Below are positions 35,189 through 46,576 of a stretch of 64,000 nucleotides of DNA, piece after piece. The DNA is from Hexactinellida sp. DTS-2022 (taxonomy: Eukaryota; Porifera; Hexactinellida). The position numbers and the translations under genes were made by a program. How positions within the stretch are numbered: position 1 is the first letter of the stretch; each line of letters starts with the position of its first letter. The notes beneath the pieces are model-generated. The model saw only the letters and a list, made by a program, of their open reading frames with translations. It made no database searches and had not been told where the DNA came from. Location: assembly GCA_028753945.1 (NCBI GenBank), contig JAPNXP010000005.1, forward strand, positions 2,418,001 to 2,482,000. Reading direction: 5' to 3'.

Positions 35189-35439
35189 GGTGTGTGGTTG
35201 TATTTTCCGTGAAGCGTCCTAGCAAGCAAAGAGCGCTAGTTTATATCATAATAGAAGCTCCGTCAAAAGTAATACTATGAATATTTTGCAGTAAGTCAAC
35301 TTTGACGTAGTATCTTTTCAGCAAGCATCTCACCATAAATACTTTCATTTCAATGATCCAAAGATTTTTTGAAAATTAGCATGAATATACCTTTATTTGG
35401 ATATAAGTATATTAATCCAAGGGAAACAAACAAAAACTT

Positions 35440-35567
35440 TCGGCCGGGGGGGGCACTGGGGTGTCAGAGGGGTTTCAGGAGGAACCTCTATGAGGATTTT
35501 ATGCTCACAGGGGGGTAGCCTCAAATTAGGGGGGTCTGATAAGCCCCCCCATGGATCCGCCTCTGCT
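35440..35567 (-). mobile_element. hAT-like end fragment with G runs
   Basis: Reverse from 35567: CAGAGGCGGATCCATGGGGG, matching the style of the CAGAGGCGG elements at 32774 and 58394. The left end is not identified. Confidence 0.4.
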
Positions 35568-35579
35568 CCAAACAAATTT

Positions 35580-35665
35580 GGACACTGCAGTGTCTTATAA
35601 TCGAAATGGACACTGCACGTGTCTTATAATCGAAATGGACACTGCACGTGTCCTATAATCGAAAT
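35580..35665. repeat. 29-bp tandem repeat, three units
   Basis: Units GGACACTGCACGTGTCTTAT plus AATCGAAAT start at 35580 (28 bp), 35608 and 35637. Each contains a GACAC...GTGTC palindrome, with CACGTG in the last two. Confidence 0.85.
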
Positions 35666-35669
35666 GAAA

Positions 35670-36998
35670 ATTTCCTGCAATGCAGAATGAATAAAATTAC
35701 TTTGGCTCGTATTAAAAAAAAGTTATACCAGCTTTCGAAGCTAGTCTAGCGATGTCTTCATCTAAACTTTGCTTTTTCGAAAATATTGTCAACGAACTTT
35801 GGGTGGTATTATGTTTCAAAGAGTGTGCGTCAGGTGAAACCTGATCCAGGCGCAGCTGGATATAATGTATCAAAATATGGTTTCTTAGCCAAGTCCTAGT
35901 ACTGGCTTTACAATTTATATACTCTTTATAAGTAGGCACTTGGCTTCCTCACCATTCTTCGCAAAATGATTCCATACTTCCCACCTTTTGGCAATGATGT
36001 ATAATGGGATTATATGCAAATTATATCTAATAAAGAGATGTCAAATGATTCAAATAAAATTGGTAAATACATTGTATGCGTTTTGAGATACACTTTATAA
36101 TTAATATAATAATACATTATAGGAAAACATGAGAAGGAATACATATAATGACTACTGTAGAAGTTTAAGGTTTGATTTAGAAATTAACCGATTAATCTTA
36201 ATGAAATAATCGGTTAACAATCTGGTCTTTAATAATCTGCTATCAAGGATAATGGAGACTAAATCTTTAGTGAACTCAACAAAATACTACAAGCCTAGGG
36301 TTTATTAAAGAGTTAAACTAAAAGTTCGAGTCAATGGAGTAGAGATCGTTTTTGTCACCAGTGATACTGACAATGTAGCTATATTGCTGTATTATAAACA
36401 CAGTGAACCATTAAATGGATACAATCGTTTTATGTTGCCTCTGCATTAACCATGGTAAAACTCGATAACCAATAACTGAACTGATTCCATTAGAATGGTT
36501 TGGTCTAAAACGTTGCAGGTAGGAGATGACGTTCTCTTTTTGTGAGATTCCCATTAAATAAGGGATAAATGGTAATTAGATCATACGAGAATCCATAAGC
36601 GATCTCGATGCTCCTCTGAGCAACTAAATCGTTGTTAGAAGACACCACTTCCCTAACAACAGCAGAAGGGATCGCTCAAAGCTCAAATAGAAAACGGATT
36701 ATCAGGTTTATCGCATGCTTTGATATAAATAGTGGAATAGGACTTGTTTAGGACCCATACATTTTTGCCGGGGCCAGGACAAATCTAATTCAAAAAATTG
36801 GTCAAAAATAAGTCCCTCATTGCCACCGAGTAAGTTCAGTACTTGACAGAGTGTACCTGTTAAACACTGGTTATAATTTTATGCATAAGATTATAAATCA
36901 CAAGTTCCACAGTGCCCTCCGTTCCCGACCTTAAAGAAGGAATAAAAAGAACAGGTAGGAGAACAAGTACTATTCACACAACACAATGAAAAAATCTT
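35670..36998. other. no supported gene
   Basis: AT-rich DNA downstream (minus strand) of the divergent P transposase pseudogene. It may contain its decayed C-terminal part, but nothing readable was found. CGGTTAA/TTAACCGATTA inverted pieces occur near 36185-36220. Confidence 0.3.
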
Positions 36999-39690
36999 TT
37001 AATTGTTAGATGTAAGAGCATTCCAAATTGCTGATACATCCCATGGTTTCAAATTGAGGAGATCCCAATTATTGATTCCAACTAAGTCATATTTAGTAGC
37101 GTCACTTAGATCTAAATCTTTGTTTTCTGTAAGAAATTCAGAACAGAGTTGACATTTAGTGGTTTTCAGATAAGAATAAACAGAGTAACCGCGGATAAAG
37201 ACAATTGACTGAAGAATAGAAATGTCAAGTTCGATGGAGTTTAGATCAAGTATGACACCAAGATACGGATCACAAGATATTTCAGTACTGTCTTCTGGTG
37301 TAAGTGTAAAAGTCTTAATAAAACTTTTCAATGAAAGTTCACTTTTGTTTTGGAGTGAGAATAATTTGAGAATATTGGATAAATTTAGGCGGCGTTGACT
37401 TTCTAATATTTGGGTATAAGAAATGTGATATTGAGTACCACTCATTATGCGATATAACCCGAATTGGTGTTCTATCGGGTCATTCTGAAGTCTCGAAGAT
37501 AAACATAGGAAAATCCGAAATTCTTAACTATGTAAGAAACAATTAAAGGAAGAGTTATACATGAGTGACGAAAACTCACAAAGGTTTGTGGACTAAGTTT
37601 CCCATCCCTATAAATGGTTGAACTCCATCTGTCAAGCCATCTAGAGATCAAATCAAGAAACCAAAAACGCCAATCATCATCCATAAGCGGACTAGGGAAT
37701 TCATCTTTCAAGTGTACAAGTTTGAAGGGTGCATTTACATTGAATATCTTCCATATTTTGTTGAAAATATCTACGAAATATGGAGTGTCGCTTTAAATCC
37801 GGAACGAGAATCATTTTGAATCTTAAGAGCTGCACATGTTGAGTCATTGAACACCCGAAGTGCTATATTTGTATTTTGGCGTTCAAAGGTTGTAGGCCAG
37901 CAGGGCTTAGAATTTAACCTATGAGCTTGTTTAACGGTAGAGTGTTCTTTATACTTGTACAATAATCGTATGTCATTAAATTGGCCTTATTCAAAATATT
38001 AGTTTCACTGAACGAGGGATAGAGTAGGATGTCGGGATATATAAATGTACGATCATGATCTTTCAAGTTCAGCCAGTTGTTTCGTATCGATTTTAGTATG
38101 TGTACAAAATCAAATAGAATAAAGAGTGTTCGGTCTGAACTAATTGGATGTGGAACCTCAGGGGCTAGAGTCTTTTTATCTGAGGAAAAAAGTTTAAATA
38201 AACGGACATTCATTGGAAAATTATCTGCAATGTGTACTTCAATGAATAGACCACATCTTTCGATATTTATTATAACAGATCTCACAAACGGATAAAGTAC
38301 ATCTGCAGTAGAAAAATTGGAGGGACAAAGTCTCACAACTTGTGACCATTTCTTGAATAAGCTAGATACCATTAGACCAAATACTTTAGTTGGAGCTGTA
38401 GGATCTCCAATAATCTTTCCCCCTAAATGATGAAGGTATCAGTAACTATGTATATAGTTAACAGGGTCTTGAGTACTATTATTATAAATCACCTGTGTAT
38501 GAAATATCTGATGTAACGTGTATTTCATCAATATTGAGTACAACATGACGCTCCCTCTCTGAAAAGTTGGCAGTTAAGTTTTTGAGTATAATTGAATAGT
38601 CATTCTCCAATCCAATACAAGAAGATAAGAGACGAAGAGATCTTGTTTTCGGGAGAATGATACTGTCAATGATTGAAGAAACTTGTAGCAGGCAGGTGAA
38701 ATTAAATGTGCTTTCAAGGCAATAGTCTAAAAATTGAAAACAAAATGAAATTAATTTTAAATTTAAATTTAATAAATAAAATCTAACCTGTGTAATCACG
38801 TTATACCTCCGTTGGTTCACGGGAACAAGCAAGTTTTCGAGTTGACAAAACAGGAAATATAGACTGGGCAAATAAGATGTATTACGAAGTTCTTCAAAAA
38901 ATTCATCTGTGGATAGTGAACTTTCTAAAATAGAAATTGCTGATCGTAAACTCTCTGATGCTTCTTTGATGTTATTGAGAACAGGATCAATTTCTAATAC
39001 ATCAAAATTCGGCTGGAAATCTTGAATATAGTCAAGAAGGTGTTCTATTTGTTATAGGTCCGTAATTTTGTTAAAAGGCAACTGTACTTGCTGTTCGAAA
39101 CTAATCGCTGAAATGGTTAAATCTGTATTGATCGTTATTGTTGATTCAATCTTGACAGACAGTTTAGACAACTGAGGCTTGATGAGATGTAGTGTATTGA
39201 AGAATACCAAATTGCCAGGGATAGTTTTTGTTTGAGGTCTTCAAAAGAATCCAAGGAAACGCGCTTTTTCTCGTTGTTCCTCGATTAGACTTTCCTTGAG
39301 GCTCTTAACAAAATTTTCCTCATCCTTTGACTCTCTGCTAAAGCGTTTAGATGTCTCAGCAGTTGAGGTGAATTGAGATGGGCAATCTTGGAAAATTACA
39401 GGTACTGCATTAGGATGATAAGTAGGTATTTCAACGTGGTATTTCGCTGTAAGTCCCATTAACTTGTAAATTATGTCGACTCTTATTAGGCCATGTTCTC
39501 TAAAGTGGTGAATGCAGATAAAATTTTATCCATTAACAGATCTTCTGTTTTCTCTCTATGGAGGGCTCTAATCCAATCGTGGTCTACATCAGGTGGACCT
39601 TTAGGAAGTTTAAAAACTGTATGACTAGGATGGCCTCTGTAATTAGTCTTGCACCCGAAAACAGAACATGTGTTAGATAGACATGTGACA
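36999..39690 (-). pseudogene. divergent P superfamily transposase pseudogene with a GT-AG intron
   Basis: Read on the minus strand from about 39675: NTCSVFGCKTNY, VFKLPKGPPDVDHDWIRALH and (after a frameshift near 39545) ICIHHFREHG give a C2CH THAP domain. Then a linker, VPVNQRRYNVITQ at the intron donor, and ALKAHLISPACY after splicing. Next come IDEIHVTSDISY (first Asp region, near 38500-38530), VRLFKLFSS with DNFP (second Asp region), ILFDFVHILKSIRNNW, WFLDLISRWLDRW and MSGTQYHISYTQILE. The frame ends at 36999 after LKPWDVSAIWNAL, shorter than the intact copy by the last ~100 codons. Several frameshifts and stops make it inactive. Residue identity to the 46577-49438 copy is clearly lower than that of the other two copies, so this is a separate subfamily. 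Confidence 0.75.
38727..38787 (-). other. 61-nt GT-AG intron in the divergent P copy
   Basis: Minus strand CAG|GTTAGATTTT ... TTCAATTTTTAG|ACTATTG. Removal joins VITQ to a frame reading HLISPACY, matching both other P copies, which have no sequence here. AT-rich with a pyrimidine-rich 3' end. Confidence 0.7.
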
Positions 39691-39694
39691 AGCT

Positions 39695-40446
39695 AAATTA
39701 ATCAGAATTAATTAAAGTTCTTACGTAGTAGTTCAGGGTAACAATTATTGCCAGCAGAATCCCGGATAAAAAGTAAATCCAAACATACTACGAATGCAAA
39801 TAAATATACTAAAATATAGTTTCAATGTTTATGGGTCGTTAATAATACCTTAAATATAAACAATTTAAATGCACTTCCAGGCAATGTTTAGTCTTGAATC
39901 CACCTAAAACCAACGTATTTCACGTTTAAAGTTCAAAATTAATAGTAATAAACAAAATATCGATGCACTTCTATTATGTCCATGGTCCAGTTTTCAATTG
40001 TCGTTTCCAGTCCTTATTTATAGTAGTTCATGGGTAACGCCATTATATAAATTTATCACTTAAGTCCATTTTTGAGACACGACATGGCGATTCCATCCAA
40101 CAGCACCTGCGAATCGGTTGATATACAGGTGCCTATTTTATCAATTGGCTAGCAACCAAAGGCTTAAGCACGCTAATTTTTAACTTACTTCATTTGTTGG
40201 ATTATTTGCCTTCTTGGCATTATATAAAATCACTGAAATATATGATAATATCGAAAATTGTATGCGTAATGCGCTATCACAAATGAGATGTCGTACTAAA
40301 TACATATATCAACCTCAAATTATCCTTAAATGAAATTGGATAGTTAATGATAAAGCAGTTATTTGTCAATAAATAACGATCATATGGTATTTATCAGTAA
40401 TAATTTATGAATTAATATAAATTATAGCTTATAGTCCAGAGGAATA
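39695..40446. other. no feature seen
   Basis: AT-rich stretch upstream of the divergent P copy. No terminal repeats recognised. Confidence 0.3.
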
Positions 40447-40479
40447 GTCATAAAACTTCACAGATTGTTCATTTTTGAT

Positions 40480-40935
40480 AAAAGCACCAAAATTTGTACA
40501 CATGTACTTTGATGTAGTGCGAACATTTTTGGATATTGAGGCAATTGAAAGTGTCTATATCGTCCATAACAGCTCGCCAAAGTAACCACGCCCGATAGTT
40601 TTCGCCGGACTTGTCTCCCATAAAAAATTGTAAAATTAAGTTATATCGTCTTTTAGTGTTGAATTCAGTTTCGAAGTAAATCTCCGATGATTTGATATAT
40701 CAAATGACCATATTTGGAAGATTTTTTTCCATATCAACGCTGGAATGTTTGAGGAATGTGCCAATTTCCATCTTCAACTGTGTCCTTAGTACTCCTTACC
40801 CAATCGAGTGATCCCAGTTTCGACTCAACTCAACTACGGGAGTATAATTATACACATACCGACCCAGTAAAACGTGATTTGATAAAAATTATTCGAGATT
40901 CACCGTGATTTACCATAAATATCGAATAATTTCCA
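40480..40935. repeat. dispersed repeat copy B
   Basis: Block A 40480-40628, block B 40655-40882 and block C 40884-40935. The counterpart at 8264-8700 has the order A, C and inverted B. Block C is itself an imperfect palindrome (ATTATTCGA ... TCGAATAAT). Confidence 0.65.
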
Positions 40936-41582
40936 ATAAGCTATAATCAGTTTGGCTGGCTAGGGCCGCTAGTGTGTAAAACCAATATTAGTGGTATACT
41001 TGGATAACTGTTCGCATTGTTAAAGGGGTATCTGGGCAACGGGAAAGCCCCACAAATCACGCCCCTCTGGTAATATAATATAATTACAATAGTAACGCTA
41101 TTAGATATAAGTATGAGAGTACCTGGTACAGTCAAAATCGGGATTTTTTCCACGGGTTTTTTTGCCTCTCCGGGTTATTTTGCCTCCTTGCTTCTCCTTG
41201 TTCTTCATAACCTCATAGCACTGTATAATGTTAATACGGGTTTTTTGCCTCTTTTTCCATGCATTTAGGGGGGGGAAATACCGATTTCTTCTGTAGTGAC
41301 AATTGATTTGAGATTAAAATTTCTTTTTCAAACAGTTGGTAAGCACAGATTACACCACATTGGAAGAATATGTTCTGCAATTATCAGAAATTACTAAAAT
41401 TAATATCTGAAATTAAAGTATTAACTACGCATCACTGTTGCGTCGAATTCTAACTCGCGTCAGATCTTAACTCGTTACTAAGCTATAGCATGGATACTGT
41501 TATACCGACTGATTTTAACTCGATATTGATAACATAGTAATAACTTTCAGTAATTATTGAGCATATACAATTCTTACATTTC
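40936..41582. other. no supported gene
   Basis: Contains TTTTTTGCCTC repeats (about 41157-41250) with no element ends that I could fix. Confidence 0.3.
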
Positions 41583-41654
41583 AAGATTAATTATAATTAA
41601 TCTTAGAAAAATTTGTTATTGAGAATAATTATTCTCAATAACAAATTTTTCTAA
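41583..41654. repeat. two abutting perfect palindromes (22 bp and 52 bp)
   Basis: 41583-41604 is AAGATTAATTA followed by its exact reverse complement. 41603-41654 is a 26-nt half beginning TTAGAAAAATTTGTTATTGA followed by its exact reverse complement, with no loop. Confidence 0.9.
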
Positions 41655-43630
41655 CATTTTAACTTATATTCCTATCCCTTTTTGTCATTTATACCTGTTT
41701 CATTGGATTTTGTATTATAATTTATATTAATTTAGATGATATTTCTTTCTGCTCCAGACATTTTCCAATTTTCTGTAATGTACTATCCCAATGGTCAGAA
41801 TGTTGAACATGTCTACTGTTTATACGATTCGATCACATTTTAATAAATGCTGATCACTAAATCCAAACTCCAACTAAACATAACTACATATATCATATAT
41901 GCTTATACATATACTATATACGTATAACAAATTAACAATGTTTGCAAAAGCATGTACAAAATTAATGGCTGGAAGGAATAATTATTAGTTAGCCTGTAAA
42001 TACACACAACTTAGACAGGACGCATACAATACAATTGCTACTCATACACTATACCCAGTACCGCTAGTAGAACCTTGCAAAGATGAACTTGACATTTTAA
42101 TGTGTTTTTGCATACGCATACAGAATGTGTACCTTTAGAGCCAACAGTTATGCAGTACTTGGGCCGAAGATCGAATATTTAGATATTCTTACGTATTTTC
42201 ATATCTGGATTACACCATATAAATTCCAGCTGAAGCTCATTGAAATTCAATAACAATAGATTAGCACACGTTTGCCATAAACTTTAATTGATTTTTTTTC
42301 CCAGGTAATTTACGAGAGTAATCTTCATTTCATTTTCGTCAAGATCTGTACATTTCCGACAGAAAATTGTGCTCTAAGATCTTCTTGACGCCGATCAAAT
42401 TTGAAACTGTCTTAGATGTAAATCCTGAAATTTCTTTAACTTTCGTTTTCCACAAGCAATCATTTCTTCATGGATAACTTTGGCAGTTTTTCCTGGGTAC
42501 AACTAAGTGCATTAAACCCTGAATAACACGGTCCTTTTCTATTTCTTTTTCGTAAACCTCAATGTTTGTATTGTCAGGTTCCGATAAATCTTAATATGAT
42601 CTGGACTTAGCCATTTGTTCGGATATAATCTCCAACTCTTTGGTAACATTTTCTGACCAGGCTTAACTGATATTTTTTCAAGATTTCTCGAAAACAGCGT
42701 TAAATCTATGGGTACAGATAAAGCTATGGTTTTAACAGAGCGATAAGATAGAGATTTTGTATGCAACTTGCACGGATTGCAACATTTTAATTGTCAATCA
42801 GAGTATTTGGTATATATTTTTGTTTGTGGTGGAAGCAAATAGTAGAAATGTCTGCATCATAACGTTTATGAGTCCTGATCTCAAGCAACTCTGTCGCCTG
42901 TTTCCAAGCTCCCTAATGCTAAACAATCCTACTTTCCTAGAATATTTCAGCTTGTGACAATCTTCGTGAAGACTTTTTCCAATCGAACATCCCGTGGACT
43001 AGTACCACAATACAATGAATCATGATAGTATAATTCAATCAAATTGATGAATGAACTTCCGTAAAGTGTTATATCAGAATTTCAATTACCGTATTTCCCC
43101 GAATAAGCGCCAACAGAGCTTATTGTTTTCGTGGGCCAAAATTATCCTGAAATCTTTGTGAAAAATCCAAAATAGCATATTTAGGTGGGTTCTAATGGTT
43201 TCCACCAACACTATACCTACCAGTGCTCGACAAATTAGGTGGTTTGGTGGCGTTAGCCACCTAAAATCTTATTTAAGCCACCAAATATTGCCTTCGGTTG
43301 CTTAACTAATCTAACATGAATTGTGGATTATTTGACGTGCTGTAGATTATATCTATAGTTGCATTATATGTAAGGTTAAATTACCTCACATAATTTTTTT
43401 TCTAGAATAAATCTGTAATTGTGAGAAATAGATCCCTATACGATACAAAGCAATAAACCAAAAAGAAAATGTCGCTATTTATTATACTTTATATTTTTTG
43501 TGGGTTTAAAAATCTGGCTAATACAAATCTCCCATAGGGGGATTTCCAAAAGTGGTAGTCGTTAATATGCCAAATTTTGGCAATGTGGCAAACTAAGTTT
43601 GTTATTAGAATCAATATTTAAAGATTATAA
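41655..43630. other. no supported gene; worn transposon ends
   Basis: ACCGTATTTCCCCGAATAAG (43090-43109) and CAGTGCTCGACAAATTAGG (43222-43240) look like ends of DNA transposons, without partners. Confidence 0.3.
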
Positions 43631-43636
43631 GCGTAC

Positions 43637-43807
43637 GGAGTTGGTAGTCGGTTTACCTTTTAGAATTATGACTCCGAAATTTTTTTTCAAACATTTTATC
43701 GAATATCGCATAAAAGATGACCTTTTTATGCATTTTTTAAATTCAAAAGGTCACAATTTTTTGTATTTAGGTCAAATTAAAATTCTAAACCGGCCACCAA
43801 CCGCCCA
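43637..43807. repeat. inverted-repeat MITE-like segment
   Basis: GTTGGTAGTCGGTTTACC and TTAGAATT on the left are mirrored by AATTCTAAACCGGCCACCAACC-type sequence on the right. The open frame crossing it is a by-product. Confidence 0.5.
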
Positions 43808-43859
43808 TAACGATGATCTATGTAATATAATTCACAGAATATGTCTTTAGCAAATAATG

Positions 43860-46135
43860 ATCTTGAAATCCACACACCTATCAGGTGGAGTCTGGACTCT
43901 GAAGAAACTTTTGCATTAGCATAAAACTGCAGGCCCCAAAAATTGAGGTAATAGAAGATAATTTTATTTCGTTTTCAGTTTGGAACTAGCTATAATGTCT
44001 TCTATCATATATGTGAAAATCAACACGTAACTTCAAAACAAAATTTATCTGTTTTTTTGCCAGAATCTGCGGTAATTTAACGGCATTAGAACTTTGTTAA
44101 GTTATCAGTGGTTGCAAAATGTGTATAATCATTTGAATGTATTTACAATAATCACAAATCAGAGAAAATTGGTTGGAGATAAAGCATCGAAATGTATTAT
44201 CATTGAATAGGAAGTTAAGGACGGGCTATTGATTGGATCCTTTACTAAGCTGTAACTATATTCCTTCTCGAGATATTACCTCAATCATTGAATTCACGTT
44301 TTCAAGGCAACAGAGGAATGTGATAATATTCCATAATTGATTCTGAGATATTTTATGTATAATAACTCCTAGATGGGCTAGTCACAGCAATTTGTTTGAA
44401 AAAGCGAAATTGAACATTTTACATGCGGCATATTTTGCCTATATACATTGACGTCATTTCGACCAAGTGGCGCCTCAAAAATATGCGTCTTGTACATGAC
44501 CACCTTAATATAAAACAATTACATAAGATGAAGCACCTTGGATTACTTATTTCGAAGAATAATTGCATTGCATATATTTAGTTGACTATACTAGTTCATC
44601 CATGGTCCAAGTCCATTCAACCGCGGCATTGCCTTAGAGTATAGAATGCTATGGTACAGTTTAACAAGAAATTTCATGCATTTTAATTTAAATAGTAGGT
44701 GTTAAATATACACTGAAGCTTAACACATATATTGTATAAACATACAAAATATGAAAAGCATATCCAAAAAATATCAATAGCCAAACACATAGGAACTAAA
44801 TTATGTTAAAGAAAAGTATGGAAGTATGCGATTAATTGTTCTTGTAATAGATTAAATTGTATAAGGTATACAACATTAAGAGTTCCCATCGACATCCTAA
44901 ATTTACTGGTCGAGTAGGCATAAAATGGGCCAAAATACCATGGAATTCTAAGATAGCATGCTCGTAATTTAGTAAATAAGCAGATACATATCAAAATATT
45001 ATCAGGTTTTGTTTGGGATCAATCACTAGAGAATCTTTATACATGGTGATATCAAATTATAGCAATCACTACAAATGAAACAAACGCGTAGCGGTCTTTG
45101 CGTGCTCCACATAACACTCCATGTCTCATAGTACAAATGAGGCAAAATAATACATGCAATTGACCAATTTTGAGTTTTGTATAATAACTATGACTTCATA
45201 TTAAAACATGTCTAAGAATTCTGACTACCCAGTATAATAATAGCTCATATATATGATTTGGGCAATAATAAGGTGTTAAAAATCACTAGGTGCAACAATT
45301 CTTAATTACAGATTATCAATTATATTCAACAGAAATTATTTTAAAAGGAACTCCTGTCCGACACATACATATAACCGTTGATTAAATTGGTATTTGCTTA
45401 AACTACATTATATAAATCAACTCAATTGTAAAACATAGATAACATAAAAAGATGTTTTTAAAGTTATGGTGCTCAACCCAAGGAGAGATCGAGATTTGTT
45501 CACGTTCGTCATAAGCAGCAAAATACAGATATTCCTACAAGTTTAGTCCCACATCTTCATGATAATCTGTAGATGTTCTCCCAAATTTTCATATAAACAC
45601 AAGTTGTTATGTGTTTATACTGGTGTATAGTTTTGGTGCACGTGGTAGTAAATATAATAAATTGTCATCATTGTCATCGAACAATGTCCGACATAAAATC
45701 TTTTAAAATCAAAACATTTTCAACAGTCCGTTTCTCATAAACAATGTGCAATAAAGTGATAATATTGTATATTTTAATGTACTATATAGAGTGATGTATG
45801 TCACATACAAATTATGAAGCCATTCAGAGATATTGAAGATTTGGGCATGGAATAACCCTATGTATCTTGGTACAAAAATACAATTTGAAATTTATTAAAT
45901 GCATATAGGTTATCGTATCCTAGGAATTTAATGGTGTAATAATAATTACTCTACCAGACTTCTAAATACCTGGAAATGACGTAATTTTCATATTTAATTT
46001 TTTTGATTCAATAAAATTTGTCTAACAATTACCTTCACTATAACCTCAGTTGATTATTCTCAATACGCAGATGAAAATACACTGTAAACTATTAGTATTG
46101 ATTATTATCTGGCAGTAAGAATTAATTCTCTCAAG
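43860..46135. other. AT-rich stretch, no supported gene
   Basis: No coding, RNA or repeat boundary recognised up to the left target duplication of the near-intact P element. Confidence 0.35.
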
Positions 46136-46421
46136 ATCTAATCATAGCCTACTCTATATAAGGCCTAACAGTAGATGTACCATGGATGCGGTAATAGATG
46201 GACTTTAGGAATAGAATAATCTTATGGGAGTGAACATAAAAGCACTTAAGTGCATATCAAGTCAAATATTTCCCAACCAAGTATTTCCTGTGAAGAATAA
46301 ACCCATACATTTATTTGGAATTAATATATTTTAATGATAATAAGTAAACCTACATACAAAATACAAACATATAAACTACTGTAATACACAACACATATAC
46401 GAAACACAACATGTCTTGGAA

Positions 46422-46440
46422 CTCCTCTCTCCTCTCTCTC

Positions 46441-46473
<33 letters not shown>
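46422..46473. repeat. CT-rich microsatellite
   Basis: Almost pure CT dinucleotide run in the 3' non-coding part of the near-intact P element. Confidence 0.9.
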
Positions 46474-46576
46474 AAACTTGACAATTATGTATACTTGATA
46501 GCGCGAAATCTAAGATACAAATATAAAGAAATTAAGTGCTAACAACAATAAATATTCTGTAATGGTAAATAATAAT

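Noticed and set aside
43599..43850. 83-codon plus-strand open frame
   Set aside because: Runs through an inverted-repeat MITE-like segment; no motif.
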